Assembly (NCBI GenBank): GCA_028293265.1
Contig: JAQGPB010000289.1
Coordinates: 1-7,853, forward strand
Origin: Pedosphaera sp.
Lineage (GTDB): Bacteria > Verrucomicrobiota > Verrucomicrobiae > Limisphaerales > Pedosphaeraceae
Length of the DNA: 7,853 nucleotides
Direction: 5' to 3'
The position numbers were made by a program, and so were the translations under genes. The notes below the pieces were generated by a model. The model was not told where the DNA came from. It saw only the letters and a list, made by a program, of their open reading frames with translations, and did not search any database. Positions 6,063 through 7,853 of this stretch are shown here, one piece after another (the stretch's first letter is position 1; the number at the start of each line of letters is the position of its first letter).

Positions 6063-7559
6063 ATGCACCTGAATATTCGATTTTTCGCGACGGCTTTGGT
6101 TGCGGGTTATTTGGCTTGGTCGGCGGCTTTGGGACAGGCGAAGGCCGGGCCAGGGATTTTTGAGGCGGATGGCGATGTCGGCGTGACGGCTCATGCGGGG
6201 GCGGTTGAGCATGATGCCGTGCAAAAGAGTTATCTGGTTTCGGGGGGCGGGGCGAACATGTGGTTTACCAACGATGCGTTTCACTTTGTTTGGAAAAAAA
6301 TTTCCGGCGATTTCACGCTGGCGGCAGATATTTCTTTCGTGGGCAGCGAGGGCGATGCGCATCGCAAGGCTTGTTTGATGGTGCGCCAGAGCCTGGCGCC
6401 GGATTCCGCGTATGCGGATGCGGCATTGCATGGGAACGGTTTGACTTCGCTGCAATATCGCGAAACCAACGGCGCAACGACGCGGGAAATCCAGGCCAAT
6501 GTCTCCGGACCCACGCGTTTGCGGCTGGAGAAGCGCGGGCAGAACGTCTCGATGTCCATTGCCAGCCCGAACGAAAAACTGCATCCCAGCGGCGGCTCGT
6601 TTCAGCTGGCGTTGGACGGTCCATTTTATGTCGGGCTGGGTGTTTGCGCCCATGACAACAACGCGCTGCGACAGGCGCGGTTTTCGAATGTGGAATTCAC
6701 GGAGGAACAGCCTGCGGTCGGCAAGCCCGTCTTCGGCAACACGCTCGAAATAATTCCCATTGGTTCCAAGGACCGGCGCGTTGTGTATTTCACGACCAAC
6801 CACATTGAAGCGCCGAATTGGTCGCGCGATGGGAAGTTTCTCTTGTTTAACGGCGGGGGACATATCTTTCGCCTCCCCGTGGCGGGCGGCGAACCGGAGC
6901 CGGTGGACACTGGCTTCGCCATACGTTGCAACAATGACCACGGGCTTTCTCCTGATGGGACGCAACTCGCCATCAGCGACCAATCGCAGGGCGGGCGCTC
7001 GTTGATTTATCTGTTGCCGAGCAGCGGCGGCGCTCCACGGCGCATTACGCCGACGGGGCCGTCCTATTGGCATGGCTGGTCGCCCGATGGGAAGACGCTC
7101 GCCTATTGCGCCGAGCGCAACGGCGAATTTGATGTTTACACCGTGCCGGTCGAAGGCGGCGAGGAGCGGCGACTGACCACGGCTCCAGGTCTGGACGACG
7201 GGCCGGAATATTCTCCGGATGGAAAGTTTATTTATTTCAATTCCGAGCGCAGCGGCCAGATGCAGATCTGGCGGATGCAACCGGATGGCGGGCAGCAGGA
7301 GCAGGTCACCTCGGATGAATACAACAATTGGTTTCCGCATATTTCACCTGATGGCAAATGGCTGGTGATGCTTTCTTATGAGAAGGAGGTAAAGGGACAT
7401 CCGGAGAACAAAAATGTGGTTTTGCGTCTCATGCCGGCGGCGGGAGGGAAAATCGAGGTGCTGGCGAAGCTGCACGGCGGGCAAGGGACGATCAATGTGC
7501 CGTCGTGGGCGCCGGACAGCAGCAAGCTGGCGTTTATGAGTTATCCGTTGATGCCGTAG
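6063..7559 (+). CDS. Secreted TolB-like beta-propeller protein with an N-terminal lectin-like domain
   Basis: The 498-residue protein starts with a signal peptide ([19 protein letters not shown], cleavage likely after AKA at 28). An in-frame ATG at 5949 would put 38 polar residues ahead of it, so I use 6063. Residues 30-215 look like a concanavalin A/laminin G-type sandwich of the DUF1349 kind ([21 protein letters not shown], then [20 protein letters not shown]), often seen in carbohydrate-related secreted proteins. Residues 250-498 carry PD40/WD40-like propeller repeats, each with an SPDGK-type turn, at about 253, 295, 339, 383, 427 and 482: WSRDGK, LSPDGT, WSPDGK, YSPDGK, ISPDGK and WAPDSS. 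The last is short, so the strand before the first repeat (RRVVYF) probably closes a six-bladed ring as in TolB. No tolA/Q/R or pal is nearby, so this is not the Tol system's TolB. A binding or scaffold role in the periplasm or outside the cell is an inference. Confidence 0.9.
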   Translation: MHLNIRFFATALVAGYLAWSAALGQAKAGPGIFEADGDVGVTAHAGAVEHDAVQKSYLVSGGGANMWFTNDAFHFVWKKISGDFTLAADISFVGSEGDAHRKACLMVRQSLAPDSAYADAALHGNGLTSLQYRETNGATTREIQANVSGPTRLRLEKRGQNVSMSIASPNEKLHPSGGSFQLALDGPFYVGLGVCAHDNNALRQARFSNVEFTEEQPAVGKPVFGNTLEIIPIGSKDRRVVYFTTNHIEAPNWSRDGKFLLFNGGGHIFRLPVAGGEPEPVDTGFAIRCNNDHGLSPDGTQLAISDQSQGGRSLIYLLPSSGGAPRRITPTGPSYWHGWSPDGKTLAYCAERNGEFDVYTVPVEGGEERRLTTAPGLDDGPEYSPDGKFIYFNSERSGQMQIWRMQPDGGQQEQVTSDEYNNWFPHISPDGKWLVMLSYEKEVKGHPENKNVVLRLMPAAGGKIEVLAKLHGGQGTINVPSWAPDSSKLAFMSYPLMP

Positions 7560-7646
7560 GAAATTTGAAATGATATTCGGCCATGGAACCGGAGATGCTC
7601 GCATGGCTCGCCTCGCTGTGCTCGAAAGTGAGGAGTAAATTGGCTT

Positions 7647-7853
7647 TTATACCCAGGGTAGGCCCTCTTTGAATCGGGCCAACCCTGGGCTAAATGACAA
7701 AACCCCGTTGGGGTTTTTTGAGTCAGGATGGAGATTGGAAACTCTGGCTGCGCCGTCCACGATCTGGCAGAGGATGGGCTGGATTTTGTGGCCGGATTTT
7801 TTTTCGTATTCGCGGGCGATGGTGGCCATGAAATCTTCGGCTTGATGGTGGGC
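7647..7853 (-). CDS. C-terminal part of a possible galactokinase-like (GHMP) kinase; start lies beyond the window
   Basis: The - strand frame is open from the window edge and begins AHHQAEDFMATIAREYEKKS. Its block IAREYEKKSGHKIQPILCQI followed by VDGAARV resembles the C-terminus of galactokinases, where a helix ending in YxxxTG is followed by a strand, a Cys and a Gly-Ala pair. This is by-eye similarity over about 45 residues, so the assignment is tentative, and another GHMP-type kinase or an unrelated protein is possible. After NLHPDS the frame enters the palindromic element. The last 22 or so residues (from NPNGVLSF to EGLPWV, TAA at 7647) are a translation of the two hairpins. Either the gene's original stop was displaced by that element, or the reading frame shown here is not used to its end. 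An ATG at 7829 lies within the conserved block and is not a plausible start. Confidence 0.5.
   Translation of the reverse strand, partial: AHHQAEDFMATIAREYEKKSGHKIQPILCQIVDGAARVSNLHPDSKNPNGVLSFSPGLARFKEGLPWV
7651..7690. repeat. Long palindromic hairpin, probable dispersed repeat element
   Basis: ACCCAGGGTAGGCCC (7651-7665) and GGGCCAACCCTGGGC (7676-7690) form a 13-bp stem with one A-A mismatch (7660/7681) and a 10-base loop TCTTTGAATC. It stands 8 bases from a second hairpin (7699-7717). Two GC-rich hairpins together between convergent genes look like a REP/BIME-like intergenic element. Read in the - strand frame it gives NPNGVLSFSPGLARFKEGL, a style of translation I associate with spurious ORFs over such repeats in PVC-type genomes. 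That is recollection, not a search result. Only one copy is in the window. Confidence 0.6.
7698..7720 (+). terminator. Intrinsic terminator, possibly two-way
   Basis: AAAACCCC (7699-7706) pairs with GGGGTTTT (7710-7717) around a three-base loop GTT, and the T-run continues to 7719. This is a compact, perfect 8-bp stem with a U-tract on the + strand, about 140 bases after the TolB-like gene. On the - strand the same stem ends in a four-T run, so it could also stop transcripts of the kinase-like gene. The preceding palindrome (7651-7690) would form first in a + strand transcript and may support termination. Confidence 0.6.

Noticed and set aside
5910..7340. 476-codon open frame on the - strand opposite the TolB-like gene
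   Set aside because: It is rich in Arg, Pro and His, has no recognisable domain or signal, and is fully antisense to a clear protein-coding gene. Such shadows are expected in GC-rich DNA.
1..7853. CRISPR array, toxin-antitoxin pair, phage or transposase genes, defence or biosynthetic cluster
   Set aside because: No regularly spaced repeats beyond the 8-bp tract, no matching protein motifs, and all sizeable genes are explained by housekeeping or envelope functions.

Overview
The window looks like ordinary chromosomal DNA from a Gram-negative (diderm) bacterium with moderately high GC. An LptD-type outer-membrane protein, a lipoprotein with a twin-arginine-like signal and two other exported proteins support this. 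A member of the Verrucomicrobiota/PVC group, perhaps Pedosphaera-like, is my best guess. It rests on the mix of a ThuA-domain lipoprotein, a secreted TolB-like propeller with a lectin-like front domain, absent Shine-Dalgarno sites and a GC-rich palindromic repeat of a kind I associate with such genomes. No phylogenetic marker here settles it.

Layout. Bases 1-59 may hold the last codons of an unidentified + strand gene. hemB (porphobilinogen synthase, tetrapyrrole synthesis) follows on the - strand at 89-1090. Next is a small - strand ORF (75 codons, 1238-1465) with a well-spaced sigma-54-like -24/-12 element just upstream and a C-rich/G-rich 8-bp tandem repeat beyond that. lptD (LPS insertion into the outer membrane) runs on the + strand at 1668-3935 and converges on a - strand ThuA-domain lipoprotein gene (4139-5098), which has a likely terminator. 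A - strand secreted protein of unknown function (5289-5831) diverges from a + strand TolB-like beta-propeller protein (6063-7559), which has a strong candidate promoter only 6 nt before its ATG. The last 200 bases hold a double-hairpin palindromic element, including a good terminator. The 3' end of a - strand gene, possibly a galactokinase-like GHMP kinase, runs through this element.

The genes do not form one pathway. Most are single transcription units in alternating orientation. The common thread is the envelope: LptD builds the outer leaflet, while the ThuA lipoprotein, the HDxxH protein and the TolB-like protein are all predicted to be exported. I see no CRISPR array, transposase, phage gene, tRNA or rRNA, and no convincing new defence or metabolic system. 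The points most worth checking are the sigma-54-like site before the orphan small ORF, the putative G-quadruplex repeat, the palindromic element forming a gene's 3' end, and the predicted leaderless or near-leaderless transcripts.
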